A stretch of 64,000 bases of DNA from VBCG01 sp044226535 (GTDB lineage Bacteria > Pseudomonadota > Gammaproteobacteria > Burkholderiales > Casimicrobiaceae). The translations under genes and the position numbers were made by a program. The notes below the pieces were generated by a model. The model did not search any database. It was not told where the DNA came from and worked only from the letters and a program-made list of their open reading frames with translations. The DNA is taken from contig JBGAGT010000009.1 in the NCBI GenBank assembly GCA_044226535.1, positions 1 to 64,000 of the forward strand, written 5' to 3'. Shown piece after piece: positions 7,454 to 15,687 of this stretch (position 1 is its first letter; each line of letters begins with the position of its first letter).

Positions 7454-8433
7454 GCGAGCTCGCGCCGCCTTCCCCGCCGTCCGCGGCGCCACCGTCCAAC
7501 GCCGCGGGCGTCAAGCACAAGGCCGCCGACAAGACCGCGCGCATCCCCATCAAGGTGGTCTCGACCGAGATCCTGCGCAAGCCCGAGTGGATCCGCGTGC
7601 GCGCGCCCTCGTCGCCGCGTTTCCACGAGATCAAGGCGATCCTGCGCGAGCATCGCCTGCACACGGTCTGCGAGGAAGCCTCCTGCCCCAACATCGGCGA
7701 GTGCTTCGGCAAGGGCACGGCCACGTTCATGATCATGGGCGACATCTGCACCCGCCGCTGCCCGTTCTGCGACGTGGGGCACGGACGCCCGCTGCCGCTC
7801 GACGCCGAGGAGCCGCTGAACCTCGCGAAGACCATCGCCGCGCTGCGCCTGAAGTACGTGGTGATCACCAGCGTCGACCGCGACGACCTACGCGACGGCG
7901 GCGCGCAGCATTTCGTCGACTGCATCCGCGCGGTGCGCGAGCTGTCGCCGCAGACGCGCATCGAGGTGCTGGTGCCCGACTTCCGCGGGCGCCTGGATCG
8001 CGCGCTGGACATCCTCACCGCGGCGCCACCCGACGTGATGAACCACAACCTCGAGACCGTACCGCGCCTCTACAGGCAGGCGCGCCCGGGCTCGGACTAC
8101 GCGCACTCGCTCAAGCTGCTCGCGGACTTCAAGAGGCGCTATCCCGCGGTGCCGACCAAGTCTGGGCTGATGGTGGGCCTGGGCGAGACCGACGAGGAGA
8201 TCCTCGCGGTGATGCGCGACATGCGCGCGCATTCGATCGACATGCTGACCATCGGGCAGTACCTGCAGCCCACGCGCCACCACCTGCCGGTGGCGCGCTA
8301 CGTGCATCCCGACACCTTCGCGATGTTCGAGCGCGAGGCCAACGCCATGGGCTTCTCGCACGCCGCCGTGGGCGCGATGGTGCGAAGCTCGTACCACGCC
8401 GACCAGCAGGCGGAAGGCGTCATCTCCGCCTGA
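7450..8433 (+). CDS. lipA: Lipoyl synthase LipA
   Basis: Radical-SAM enzyme of 327 residues that inserts two sulfur atoms into protein-bound octanoyl groups. Both iron-sulfur sites are visible: the auxiliary cluster cysteines 74, 79 and 85 (CEEASC-x5-C) and the radical-SAM CxxxCxxC at 100, 104 and 107 (CTRRCPFC). The C-terminal RSSYHA motif, conserved in the family, is also there. It overlaps lipB by 4 bp. The 3' end runs directly into the dispersed-repeat cluster, whose 18-bp duplications start at the stop codon. Confidence 0.96.
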   Translation: MSELAPPSPPSAAPPSNAAGVKHKAADKTARIPIKVVSTEILRKPEWIRVRAPSSPRFHEIKAILREHRLHTVCEEASCPNIGECFGKGTATFMIMGDICTRRCPFCDVGHGRPLPLDAEEPLNLAKTIAALRLKYVVITSVDRDDLRDGGAQHFVDCIRAVRELSPQTRIEVLVPDFRGRLDRALDILTAAPPDVMNHNLETVPRLYRQARPGSDYAHSLKLLADFKRRYPAVPTKSGLMVGLGETDEEILAVMRDMRAHSIDMLTIGQYLQPTRHHLPVARYVHPDTFAMFEREANAMGFSHAAVGAMVRSSYHADQQAEGVISA

Positions 8434-8522
8434 CGCGTCATCCCGGCCTGACGCGTCATCCCCGCGCAAGCGGGGACCCATTGGCGACGCCACCGATGGG
8501 TCCCCGCTTTCGCGGGGATGAC
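8428..8522. repeat. REP-like inverted pair with 18-bp tandem units after lipA
   Basis: Repeat units at 8455-8480 and 8497-8522 face each other. On the left, two exact-length 18-bp direct units containing GCCTGACGCGTCATCCC occupy 8428-8445 and 8446-8463, so the lipA stop codon lies in the first. The structure separates convergent lipA and the dodecin gene. Confidence 0.85.
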
Positions 8523-8535
8523 GGCCCGTCCCTGG

Positions 8536-8739
8536 CTAGTCCTTCAGCACGAACGTGACCTTCAGCAGGACCTTGTAGCCGGTGATCTTGCCGTCGCGGC
8601 ACTCGACCTTCTGGTCCTTGACCCATGCGCCCTCGACGTTCTTGAGCGTCTTGTGGGCGCGGGCGATGCCCTGCACGATGGCGTCGTCGAAGCTCTTCGC
8701 CGACAGGCTGGAAATCTCGGTGACACGTGCGACCGTCAT
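8536..8739 (-). CDS. Dodecin family flavin-binding protein
   Basis: A 67-residue protein with the dodecin pattern: MTVARVTEISSLSAKSFDDA, then GIARAHKTLKNVEGAWV and the terminal beta-strands YKVLLKVTFVL. Dodecins assemble into hollow dodecamers that bind flavins and buffer free flavin in the cytoplasm. The start at 8739 gives the normal family length; GGAGGATCACGCC upstream provides a Shine-Dalgarno sequence. It is downstream of mltA on the same strand. Confidence 0.9.
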   Translation of the reverse strand: MTVARVTEISSLSAKSFDDAIVQGIARAHKTLKNVEGAWVKDQKVECRDGKITGYKVLLKVTFVLKD

Positions 8740-8815
8740 GGCGTGATCCTCCGTAGTTGAACGTCGAGGGAAGGCCAGTGTGCGCCGCCGCGCGGCGGCC
8801 TTCAACCTCAGGCGT

Positions 8816-10114
8816 TCAACGCGGCGCCGGCGGCGTGCCCGCGCCCGTCGGCCACAGCAGCCACATGCGCAGCGGCTGCTTCATGCGGCCGGCCTCGCGC
8901 GGAGCGTCGCCGCCGAAGCCCCAGAAGAAGTCCGCGCGCACCGCGCCGCGGATCGCGCCGCCGGTGTCCTGCGCCATGGTGAGGCGGTTCATCGGCGCGT
9001 CCGACAGCGGGCGCGTGGTGGCGATGTACACCGGCGCGCCGAGCGGCACCGAGCGCGGGTCGACGGCGATCGCGCGCTCGCGCAGCAGCGGCACGCCCAG
9101 CGCGCCGATCGGCCCGTCGATGGCGGCCTCGAGCGAGCCCGGCGCGGCCGGCGGCACGATGCGGAAGAACACGAAGCTCGGGTTTTCGTCGAGCAGCGCC
9201 GGCAGCTCGGCGGGATTCTCGCGCCCCCAGGCGCGGATCGCCTGCATGGACGCATTGTCGCGGGTGAGCGCGCCGCGCTCGATCAACACCCGCGCGACGG
9301 GCTTGAACGGCTGGCCGTTCTGGTCGGCGTAGCCCACGCGCAGCACCGAGCCGTCGTCGAGCTTCACGCGTCCCGACCCCTGGATCTCCAGGAAGAACGC
9401 GTCGACGGGATCGTCGACCCACACCAGCACCTTGTCGACGAGATAGGGCGCGCGCTGCTCGAGCTCCGCGCGCGTCCAGTACGGGACGACCTTGCGACCC
9501 TCGAGCCGTGCGCGCACGCGCTTGCCGGCGAGCTCGGGGAAGAGCGAGGCGAGGTCCACCGTGAGGAGGTCGTCGGGTGGCGCGTACAGCGGCGTGGTGA
9601 AGCGCGCGCCGCGCTCGCGCGATCCCGCGAGCAGGGGCTCGTAGTAGCCGGTGGCGAGGCCCGTCGCGTCGCCGTCGCCGGCGGTCACCGACCAGACGCT
9701 AAAATGGGCCTCGAAGAATGCGCGCACCGTGGCCGTTCCCGGCGATGGCGGCATCGTGGCCGCTGCGTCGCCGGTCGAGGGCGGGACGGCGGGCGCGAGC
9801 GCCGCGGCGGAAGCCTGCAACGCGGCGGCGGCGCCACAGGGCTCGCGGAACGCGTCGGCGCGCGCGGGCATCGCGACGAGGCGCTTGCAGCCCGCCAGGA
9901 ACGCGGGCCAGGCCTCGTCGACGCGGTCGTCGTTCCAGCCGGGCAGCTCGGCGAAGGACGCGGGAAGGAGCTTCGCGGGCACGCGCGCCTCGGGCGGCGC
10001 GACCGGCGTGACGGGGGGCTTGGGCGGCGGGGCCGGCGGCCGCGGTACGGTCGTGCAGGCCGCCACGGCGATCGCCGCCAGCGCGGCGAGAGGACGGAGC
10101 GATAGCGATGGCAT
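8816..10114 (-). CDS. mltA: Membrane-bound lytic murein transglycosylase A
   Basis: A 432-residue lipoprotein that cleaves peptidoglycan glycan strands to 1,6-anhydro-muropeptides. The signal peptide ends in a lipobox (AVAAC, Cys20), followed by a proline-rich linker. The MltA domain shows GYYEPLLAGS and YLVDKVLVWVDDPVDAFFLEIQGSG, given here only as recognised family segments. The C-terminal 3D domain has the AQDTGGAIRG motif with the catalytic Asp and DFFWGFG. Its first bases overlap a tiny divergent membrane-protein frame at 10108. Confidence 0.93.
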   Translation of the reverse strand: MPSLSLRPLAALAAIAVAACTTVPRPPAPPPKPPVTPVAPPEARVPAKLLPASFAELPGWNDDRVDEAWPAFLAGCKRLVAMPARADAFREPCGAAAALQASAAALAPAVPPSTGDAAATMPPSPGTATVRAFFEAHFSVWSVTAGDGDATGLATGYYEPLLAGSRERGARFTTPLYAPPDDLLTVDLASLFPELAGKRVRARLEGRKVVPYWTRAELEQRAPYLVDKVLVWVDDPVDAFFLEIQGSGRVKLDDGSVLRVGYADQNGQPFKPVARVLIERGALTRDNASMQAIRAWGRENPAELPALLDENPSFVFFRIVPPAAPGSLEAAIDGPIGALGVPLLRERAIAVDPRSVPLGAPVYIATTRPLSDAPMNRLTMAQDTGGAIRGAVRADFFWGFGGDAPREAGRMKQPLRMWLLWPTGAGTPPAPR

Positions 10115-10218
10115 GGTTCTACATCGAGGCGGGGGTGGCGCTCGGCATCGCGATCGTCATCGTGTGGTGGACGACGCGGGGCCTGCGCAAGCGCGACGAC
10201 GACGACCGCGGCGCCTAG
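10108..10218 (+). CDS. Putative 36-residue single-span membrane protein
   Basis: A small open frame: MAWFYIEAG, a hydrophobic stretch of about 15 residues (VALGIAIVIVWW), then a basic/acidic tail RGLRKRDDDD. A good Shine-Dalgarno sequence (AGGACGGAG, 10091-10099) precedes the ATG. It overlaps the mltA start by 7 bp on the other strand. Its TAG stop shares the CTAG palindrome at 10215-10218 with the apaG stop. It looks like a real membrane microprotein but has no recognised family. Confidence 0.5.
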   Translation: MAWFYIEAGVALGIAIVIVWWTTRGLRKRDDDDRGA

Positions 10219-10592
10219 TGCAGCGTGCGCGGCACGGCGAGGGTGAACACGGGGATGTTGGCATCGAAGCGGTGGCCGTCGTCGCCGACCATGCGATAGG
10301 CGCCGCGCATCGTGCCCACCTGCGTGGGGATGCTCGCGCCCGAGGTGTACTCGAACGATTCGCCGGGCTCGATCCACGGCTTCCTGCCGATCACGCCCTC
10401 GCCGTCGACCTCCTGCACGCGATGCTCGGCGTCGGTGATCACCCAGTGGCGCCCGACGATCTGCACGCGCACGTTGCCGAGGTTGGTGACCGTCATCGTG
10501 TAGGCGAACACGTACTGGTCCTTCGCCGGATCGGACTGGTCGGGCAGGTAGGCGACCTCGGTGCCCACCCGGATGTCGTACTGCTTGGCCAC
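10215..10592 (-). CDS. apaG: ApaG/DUF525 family protein
   Basis: A 125-residue ApaG protein with an immunoglobulin-like fold. It shows VFAYTMTVTNLG, the RHWVITDA strand, GEGVIGRKPWIEPGESFEYTSG (conserved glycine-rich loop) and MRGAYRMV. The family is linked to Co2+ resistance and polyphosphate/nucleotide biology, but the molecular role is unclear. The start GTG 10592 fits the usual length. It is divergent from rpe and convergent with the small membrane frame at 10108. Confidence 0.92.
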   Translation of the reverse strand: MAKQYDIRVGTEVAYLPDQSDPAKDQYVFAYTMTVTNLGNVRVQIVGRHWVITDAEHRVQEVDGEGVIGRKPWIEPGESFEYTSGASIPTQVGTMRGAYRMVGDDGHRFDANIPVFTLAVPRTLH

Positions 10593-10612
10593 GTGTGCGC
10601 TGCCCCCTGCGT

Positions 10613-10645
10613 GTGCGAATCCGGCTCGTGCGAATCCATTATATA
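10613..10645 (+). promoter_or_regulatory. Candidate rpe promoter with direct repeat
   Basis: TTATATA (10639-10645) is the only AT-rich hexamer region and would place transcription start within a few bases of the rpe ATG at 10656, so the mRNA may be nearly leaderless. Two exact copies of GTGCGAATCC at 10613-10622 and 10628-10637, with a period of 15 bp, sit just upstream. Whether they are a binding site is unknown. Confidence 0.4.
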
Positions 10646-10655
10646 GTTCGACGCC

Positions 10656-11330
10656 ATGGCGATCCGCATCGCACCCTCGATCCTCTCGGCCGACTTCGCG
10701 CGGCTGGGCGAGGAGGTGCGCGCGGTGGTCGAGGCCGGCGCCGACCTCCTGCACTTCGACGTGATGGACAACCATTACGTTCCCAACCTGACGGTCGGGC
10801 CGATGGTCTGCGCGGCGGTGAAGCCGCACTGCAGCGTGCCCATCGACGTGCACCTGATGGTGTCGCCGGTCGACCGGCTGGTCGGTGACTTTGCCAAGGC
10901 GGGCGCGTCGATCGTGAGCTTCCATCCCGAGGCCAGCGACCACGTCGACCGCACCATCGGCGTGATCCGCGACGCGGGCTGCAAGCCGGGGCTGGTGCTC
11001 AATCCCGCCACGCCGCTCGAATGGCTCGACTGGACCCTGCCGAAGCTCGACCTCGTGCTGGTCATGAGCGTCAACCCCGGCTTCGGCGGCCAGTCGTTCA
11101 TCCCCCACTCGCTGGACAAGCTGCGCGCGGTGCGCACGCGCATCGACGCGCTGCGCGAGCGCACGGGCCGCGAGGTGATGCTCGAGGTCGACGGCGGCGT
11201 CAAGGTCGACAACATCGGCGAAATCGCGCGCGCGGGCGCCGACACCTTCGTCGCGGGCAGCGCCATCTTCGGGGCCGGCGACTACCGCGCCACCATCGCC
11301 GCGATGCGCGCGTCCGCCGCGATGCTATAG
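10656..11330 (+). CDS. rpe: Ribulose-phosphate 3-epimerase
   Basis: TIM-barrel metal enzyme of 224 residues that interconverts ribulose-5-phosphate and xylulose-5-phosphate in the pentose phosphate pathway. It contains PSILSADFARLGEE, the metal-binding HFDVMDNHYVPNLTVGP region, the MSVNPGFGGQ motif and EVDGGVKVDN near the end with the second catalytic Asp. In many relatives rpe is followed by gph and trpE; gph is absent here and the trp leader begins about 40 bp after the stop. Confidence 0.96.
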   Translation: MAIRIAPSILSADFARLGEEVRAVVEAGADLLHFDVMDNHYVPNLTVGPMVCAAVKPHCSVPIDVHLMVSPVDRLVGDFAKAGASIVSFHPEASDHVDRTIGVIRDAGCKPGLVLNPATPLEWLDWTLPKLDLVLVMSVNPGFGGQSFIPHSLDKLRAVRTRIDALRERTGREVMLEVDGGVKVDNIGEIARAGADTFVAGSAIFGAGDYRATIAAMRASAAML

Positions 11331-11370
11331 TGGCGTTCGCGCGAAGGCCCTGGGCCGCCGCGCCAAGCCG

Positions 11371-11478
11371 ATGACGAACCGTTCCTCGACCTTCGATTCC
11401 GTGCCCTCGCCCGCGCCCGCCAGTGCGCAGGCGCGCTGGTGGCACGCGGGTGATTGGCGTCGCTGCGCCCGCAGCTAG
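11371..11478 (+). CDS. trpL: Tryptophan operon leader peptide
   Basis: A 35-residue open frame directly upstream of trpE with Trp codons at 11437, 11440 and 11455 (WW, then W four residues later) near its end. This is the layout of a ribosome-stalling leader. A strong stem starts at the third Trp codon: 11455-11466 pairs with 11471-11484 (7 + 5 bp with a two-base bulge), and the arm contains the leader stop codon (11476-11478). Ribosome position would decide whether this stem forms. Translation of the frame has not been shown. Confidence 0.75.
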   Translation: MTNRSSTFDSVPSPAPASAQARWWHAGDWRRCARS

Positions 11479-11485
11479 ACGCCAT

Positions 11486-11547
11486 GTCATCCCCGCGAAA
11501 GCGGGGACCCACCCCTCGCGCCGCGGCAGCAAGGCGGCGCCCGCGGC
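11486..11547 (+). promoter_or_regulatory. trp leader hairpins, including an embedded REP-like unit
   Basis: Two further hairpins lie between the leader peptide and trpE. The first is a dispersed-repeat unit (11486-11511), with CCCCGC pairing GCGGGG around a GAAA tetraloop at 11491-11506. The second is 11520-11526 pairing 11541-11547 (GCCGCGG with CCGCGGC), ending 7 bases before the trpE Shine-Dalgarno GAAAGG. No U-run follows either stem, so a classic intrinsic attenuator is not evident. Rho-dependent or translational control is possible. Confidence 0.5.
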
Positions 11548-11567
11548 ACCGATCGAAAGGCTTCGCC

Positions 11568-13070
11568 ATGCTGACGCAACAGGAGTTCGAGGCACTCGCC
11601 TCACGCGGCCACAACCGCATCCCGCTGGTGCTCGAGTCGTTCGCCGACCTCGACACGCCGCTGTCGCTGTACCTCAAGCTCGCCTGCGCGGGCGGCGATT
11701 CGCGCAATTCGTTCCTGCTGGAATCGGTGGTGGGCGGGGAGCGCTTCGGGCGCTACTCGTTCATCGGGCTGCCGGCGAAGACGCGGCTGTCGGCGGTGGG
11801 TACCGCGGTCACCGTCTCGGGCCCGCAAGGCGAGGAGCGCCACCTCGCCGACCCGCTGGATTTCGTCGAGCGCTACCTCGCGCAATTCAGGGCCGCCCCG
11901 CTGCCGCAGCTCCCGCGCTTCTGCGGCGGCCTCGCGGGCTACTTCGGCTACGACGTGGTGCGCCACATCGAGCCGCGGCTGCGCGACTCGCGGCCGCCCG
12001 CCTCGCCCGACTTCGAGGGCATCCCCGACATGCTGCTGCTCCTCACCGAGGAGCTTGCGGTGGTCGACAACCTCGCCGGCAAGATCTCGCTGATCGTGCA
12101 CGCCGATCCTTCCGTCCCCGGCGCCTACGGCCAGGCGGTGCGGCGCCTGGACGAGCTGCGCCGCAAGCTGCGCGAGCCGGTGGCGATCCCCTTCGAGACC
12201 GGCGCGCCGAAGACCGAGGCCGCGAGCGAATTCGGCAAGGAGGCGTTCATGCAGGCGGTGGCGGCCTGCAAGGACTACATCGCGGCGGGCGACGTCATGC
12301 AGGTGGTGATCTCGCAGCGCATGCGCCGGCCCTTCGCGTCGCCGCCCCTGTCGCTGTACCGCGCGCTGCGCTCGGTGAACCCCTCGCCGTACATGTTCTA
12401 TTACGATTTCGGCGACTTCCACGTGGTGGGCGCCTCCCCCGAGATCCTGGTGCGCAAGGAGGGGCGCGACATCACGCTGCGTCCCATCGCGGGAACGCGG
12501 CCGCGCGGCGCGACGCGCGAGGCCGACGAGGCGCTGGCACTCGAGCTCCTCGCCGACCCCAAGGAAATCGCGGAGCACGTGATGCTGATCGACCTCGGCC
12601 GCAACGATGTCGGCCGCGTGGCGAGGACCGGCTCGGTGAAGGTCACCGAGAAGATGGTCATCGAGCGCTATTCGCACGTGATGCACATCGTGTCCAACGT
12701 CGAGGGCGAGCTGCCCGAGGGCATGACCAGCATCGACGTGTTGCGCGCGGCGTTCCCCGCGGGCACGGTCAGCGGCGCCCCGAAGGTGCGCGCCATGGAG
12801 ATCATCGACGAGCTCGAGCCCACGGCGCGCGGCGTGTACGCGGGTGCCGTGGGCTACGTGAGCTTCCAGGGCGACATGGACACCGCGATCGCGCTGCGCA
12901 CCGCGGTGGTGAAGGACGGCACGCTCTACGTGCAGGCGGGCGGCGGCATCGTGCACGACTCGACGCCCGAGGCCGAGTGGCAGGAGACGCTCAACAAGGC
13001 GCGCGCGCTGATGCGCGCCGCCGACCTCGTGCAGGGCGGGCTCGACGCCAAGCCCGACGCGAAACCCTGA
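11568..13070 (+). CDS. trpE: Anthranilate synthase component I
   Basis: A 500-residue chorismate-using subunit that makes anthranilate with ammonia supplied by TrpG. The N-terminal regulatory domain carries LLES near residue 42, the usual tryptophan-inhibition motif. The C-terminal catalytic part shows VNPSPYMFYYDFG, RPIAGTRPRG, DLGRNDVGRV and GTVSGAPKVRAMEIID. ATG 11568 follows GAAAGG by 7 bases; upstream in-frame sequence is the leader and repeat. It heads trpEGDC. Confidence 0.96.
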   Translation: MLTQQEFEALASRGHNRIPLVLESFADLDTPLSLYLKLACAGGDSRNSFLLESVVGGERFGRYSFIGLPAKTRLSAVGTAVTVSGPQGEERHLADPLDFVERYLAQFRAAPLPQLPRFCGGLAGYFGYDVVRHIEPRLRDSRPPASPDFEGIPDMLLLLTEELAVVDNLAGKISLIVHADPSVPGAYGQAVRRLDELRRKLREPVAIPFETGAPKTEAASEFGKEAFMQAVAACKDYIAAGDVMQVVISQRMRRPFASPPLSLYRALRSVNPSPYMFYYDFGDFHVVGASPEILVRKEGRDITLRPIAGTRPRGATREADEALALELLADPKEIAEHVMLIDLGRNDVGRVARTGSVKVTEKMVIERYSHVMHIVSNVEGELPEGMTSIDVLRAAFPAGTVSGAPKVRAMEIIDELEPTARGVYAGAVGYVSFQGDMDTAIALRTAVVKDGTLYVQAGGGIVHDSTPEAEWQETLNKARALMRAADLVQGGLDAKPDAKP

Positions 13071-13086
13071 GCGCGCGGAGTCCGCC

Positions 13087-13668
13087 ATGCTGCTGATGAT
13101 CGACAACTACGACAGCTTCACCTACAACCTGGTGCAGTACTTCGGCGAGCTCGGCGCCGACGTGCGCGTGGTGCGCAACGACGCGATGACGCTCGACGAG
13201 ATCGAGCGGCTCGCGCCCGGGCGCATCGTGGTCTCGCCGGGCCCCTGCACGCCCGCCGAGGCCGGCGTGTCGGTGCCGCTGATCCGCCGTTTCGCGGGCC
13301 GCGTGCCCGTCCTTGGCGTGTGCCTCGGCCACCAGTCCATCGGCCAGGCGTTCGGGGGGACCATCGTGCGCGCCAGGGAGGTGATGCACGGCAAGCTCTC
13401 CCCGGTGGCGCACGACGGCCGCGGCGTGTTCGAGGGCCTGCCGACCCCGTTCACCGCCACGCGCTACCATTCGCTCGCGATCGAGCGCGCGTCCTGCCCG
13501 CCCGAGCTCGAGGTGACCGCGCAGACGCCCGACGGCGAGATCATGGGCGTGCGCCACCGCGAGCACGCGGTCGAGGGCGTGCAGTTCCACCCCGAGGCGC
13601 TGCTCACCGAGCACGGCAAGGCGCTGCTCGGCAATTTCCTGACGATGCGAGAAGGACAACGGCGATGA
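13087..13668 (+). CDS. trpG: Anthranilate synthase component II (glutamine amidotransferase)
   Basis: Class I glutamine amidotransferase of 193 residues providing ammonia to TrpE. The catalytic triad is visible: Cys in GVCLGHQSIG, and His and Glu in GVQFHPEALLTEHG. The oxyanion-side motif SPGPCTP is present. In other bacteria this subunit can also serve PabB. The stop overlaps the trpD start (ATGA). Confidence 0.96.
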   Translation: MLLMIDNYDSFTYNLVQYFGELGADVRVVRNDAMTLDEIERLAPGRIVVSPGPCTPAEAGVSVPLIRRFAGRVPVLGVCLGHQSIGQAFGGTIVRAREVMHGKLSPVAHDGRGVFEGLPTPFTATRYHSLAIERASCPPELEVTAQTPDGEIMGVRHREHAVEGVQFHPEALLTEHGKALLGNFLTMREGQRR

Positions 13669-14708
13669 CCATCAACGTGCAGGAGGCGCTGCAGCGCACG
13701 ATCGAGCACCGCGAGATCTTCCACGACGAGATGCTCACCGTGATGCGCCAGATCATGCGCGGCGAGGTGACGCCGGTGATGATCGCGGCGCTGACCGTGG
13801 GGCTTCGCGTCAAGAAGGAGACCGTCGGCGAGATCACCGCGGCCGCACAGGTGATGCGCGAGTTCGCCACCCGGGTCGAGGTGGCCGACCCCGGCAGCCT
13901 GCTCGACATCGTGGGTACGGGCGGCGACGCCTCGTCGACCTTCAACATCTCGACCGCGTCGATGTTCGTCGCGGCGGCGGCGGGGGCGCGCGTGGCCAAG
14001 CACGGCGGGCGCTCGGTGTCGTCCAAGTCGGGCAGCGCCGACGTGCTGGAGGCACTGGGCGCCAACATCATGCTCCCGCCGGAGGGCGTGGCGAAGGCCA
14101 TCGGGGAGACCGGCGTGGGCTTCATGTTCGCGCCCAACCACCACGGCGCGATGAAACACGCCGCGCCGGTGCGCAAGGAGCTCGGCGTGCGCACGATCTT
14201 CAACATCCTCGGGCCCCTCACCAACCCGGCGGGTGCGCAGAACCACCTGCTCGGCGTGTTCCATCCCGACCTCGTCGGCATCCACGTGCGCGTGCTGCAG
14301 CGGCTCGGCAGCCGCCGCGCCATGGTGGTCTACGGCCGCGACGGCATGGACGAGGTCTCGCTCGGCGCCGCCACCATGGTGGGCGAGTTGAAGGACGGCG
14401 ATGTGCGCGAGTACGAGATCCACCCCGAGGACTTCGGGCTGTCGATGAAATCCAACCGCGGGCTCAAGGTGAGCGGCGCGGCGGAATCGAAGGAGATGCT
14501 GGTCGAGGCGCTGTCCAACGCCGAGGGCACGCCCCGCGAGATCGTGTCGCTCAACGCCGGCGCAGCGTTGTACGCGGCGGGCATCGCGCCGTCGATCGGC
14601 GAAGGCATCGCGCGCGCGCGCGAGGCCATCGCCTCCGGCGCGGCGCGGCGCAAGCTCGAGCAATTCGTCGCGGTCACGCAGAAGCTCGCGCCCAGGGCGG
14701 TGGCATGA
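13665..14708 (+). CDS. trpD: Anthranilate phosphoribosyltransferase
   Basis: A 347-residue enzyme joining anthranilate to phosphoribosyl pyrophosphate. The family signatures are clear: DIVGTGGDASSTFNIST (PRPP-binding), KHGGRSVSSKSGSADVLEALG, then FAPNHHGAMKHAAPVRKELG and RTIFNILGPLTNPA. The gene overlaps trpG and trpC by 4 bp on each side, indicating coupled translation. Confidence 0.96.
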   Translation: MTINVQEALQRTIEHREIFHDEMLTVMRQIMRGEVTPVMIAALTVGLRVKKETVGEITAAAQVMREFATRVEVADPGSLLDIVGTGGDASSTFNISTASMFVAAAAGARVAKHGGRSVSSKSGSADVLEALGANIMLPPEGVAKAIGETGVGFMFAPNHHGAMKHAAPVRKELGVRTIFNILGPLTNPAGAQNHLLGVFHPDLVGIHVRVLQRLGSRRAMVVYGRDGMDEVSLGAATMVGELKDGDVREYEIHPEDFGLSMKSNRGLKVSGAAESKEMLVEALSNAEGTPREIVSLNAGAALYAAGIAPSIGEGIARAREAIASGAARRKLEQFVAVTQKLAPRAVA

Positions 14709-15508
14709 AGCCCGACGCGCGCGCCGACATCCTGGCGAGGATCGTCGCCGACCAGGCCGAGGCCGTGATCGCTCAGCAGCTCGCGCAGCCCATGGCGGAG
14801 GTCGAGGCGGCGGCGCGCGCGGCGCCCGCGGCGCGCGATTTCACCGGCGCGCTGAAGGGCCGCGTCGCGGCGGGCAAGGCCGCGGTGATCGCCGAGATCA
14901 AGAAGGCCTCGCCGTCCAAGGGCATGCTGCGCGAGCGCTTCGAGCCGCCGGCCATCGCCGCGGCCTACGAGCGCGCGGGCGCGGCCTGCCTGTCGGTGCT
15001 GACCAACGCGCGCTACTTCCAGGGCTCGGACGCCGACCTCGTCGCCGCGCGCGCGGCCTGCGCGCTGCCGGTGCTGCGCAAGGAGTTCATCGTCGACCCC
15101 TGGCAGATCCCGCAGTCGCGCGCCATCGGCGCCGACGCCATCCTGCTGATCGTCGGCGCGCTCGATGACGCGCAGCTCGCCGACTTCGAGGCACGCGCCA
15201 TCGACTTCGGCCTCGCGGTGCTGGTGGAAGTGCACGACATGCGCGAGCTCACGCGCGCGCTGGCCTTGAAGACGCCGCTGATCGGCATCAACAACCGCGA
15301 CCTCAAGACCTTCAACGTGTCGCTGTCGACCACGCTCGACATGCTGCCCAAGCTCCCCGAGGGGCGCCTCGTCGTCACCGAAAGCGGCATCGCCACGCCA
15401 CGCGACGTGGCGCTGATGCGAAGCCGGGGCGTGAACGCGTTCCTGGTCGGCGAGGCGTTCATGCGCGCCGAGGACCCCGGCGCGGGGTACTCGGCGCTGT
15501 TCGGTTAG
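14705..15508 (+). CDS. trpC: Indole-3-glycerol phosphate synthase
   Basis: A 267-residue TIM-barrel enzyme that closes the indole ring. It has the substrate-binding IKKASPSKGMLRE loop, LSVLTN near residue 99, VLRKEFIVDPWQI and GINNRDLKTFNV, with VTESGI near the end. It is monofunctional, not fused to TrpF. The operon ends here, before a large repeat cluster; trpF, trpB and trpA are not in the window. Confidence 0.96.
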   Translation: MKPDARADILARIVADQAEAVIAQQLAQPMAEVEAAARAAPAARDFTGALKGRVAAGKAAVIAEIKKASPSKGMLRERFEPPAIAAAYERAGAACLSVLTNARYFQGSDADLVAARAACALPVLRKEFIVDPWQIPQSRAIGADAILLIVGALDDAQLADFEARAIDFGLAVLVEVHDMRELTRALALKTPLIGINNRDLKTFNVSLSTTLDMLPKLPEGRLVVTESGIATPRDVALMRSRGVNAFLVGEAFMRAEDPGAGYSALFG

Positions 15509-15510
15509 CC

Positions 15511-15605
15511 GTCATCCCCGCGAAAGCGGGGACCCATCCCTGCGTCATTCCCGCGAAAGCGGGGACCCGGCGCAGCCCGCGGATCCCCGCTTTCGCGGGG
15601 ATGAC
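15511..15605. repeat. Three REP-like units after trpC
   Basis: Units at 15511-15536, 15544-15569 (with one change in the core) and, inverted, 15581-15605. The array lies between trpC and the DUF2950 gene, which converge on it, and can fold into strong hairpins. It may serve as a transcript stabiliser or end for both operons. Confidence 0.85.
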
Positions 15606-15672
15606 GTTGCGCGCGGGAATGACGTTGCGGGCGGGGATGACGTTGCCCCGGGGGATGACGTTGCGCGCGGGA
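15601..15672. repeat. Four exact 18-bp tandem units
   Basis: Four units of 18 bp, each starting ATGACGTTGC, at 15601, 15619, 15637 and 15655. Units 1 and 4 are identical; 2 and 3 vary only in the GC-rich half. The first unit begins inside the last REP-like copy (its ATGAC end), so the array appears to have grown from the repeat edge. The DUF2950 stop codon follows 16 bp later. Confidence 0.85.
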
Positions 15673-15687
15673 AGGCGCGACGGTCGG

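Noticed and set aside
11486..11511. Classic intrinsic terminator for the trp attenuator
   Set aside because: The stem is strong but is followed by ACCCACCCC rather than a T run, so only a regulatory hairpin is claimed.
5012..15672. Possible CRISPR array from repeated CCCCGC-containing units
   Set aside because: Units are irregularly spaced, often inverted, and the spacers are not of constant length; no cas genes are present.
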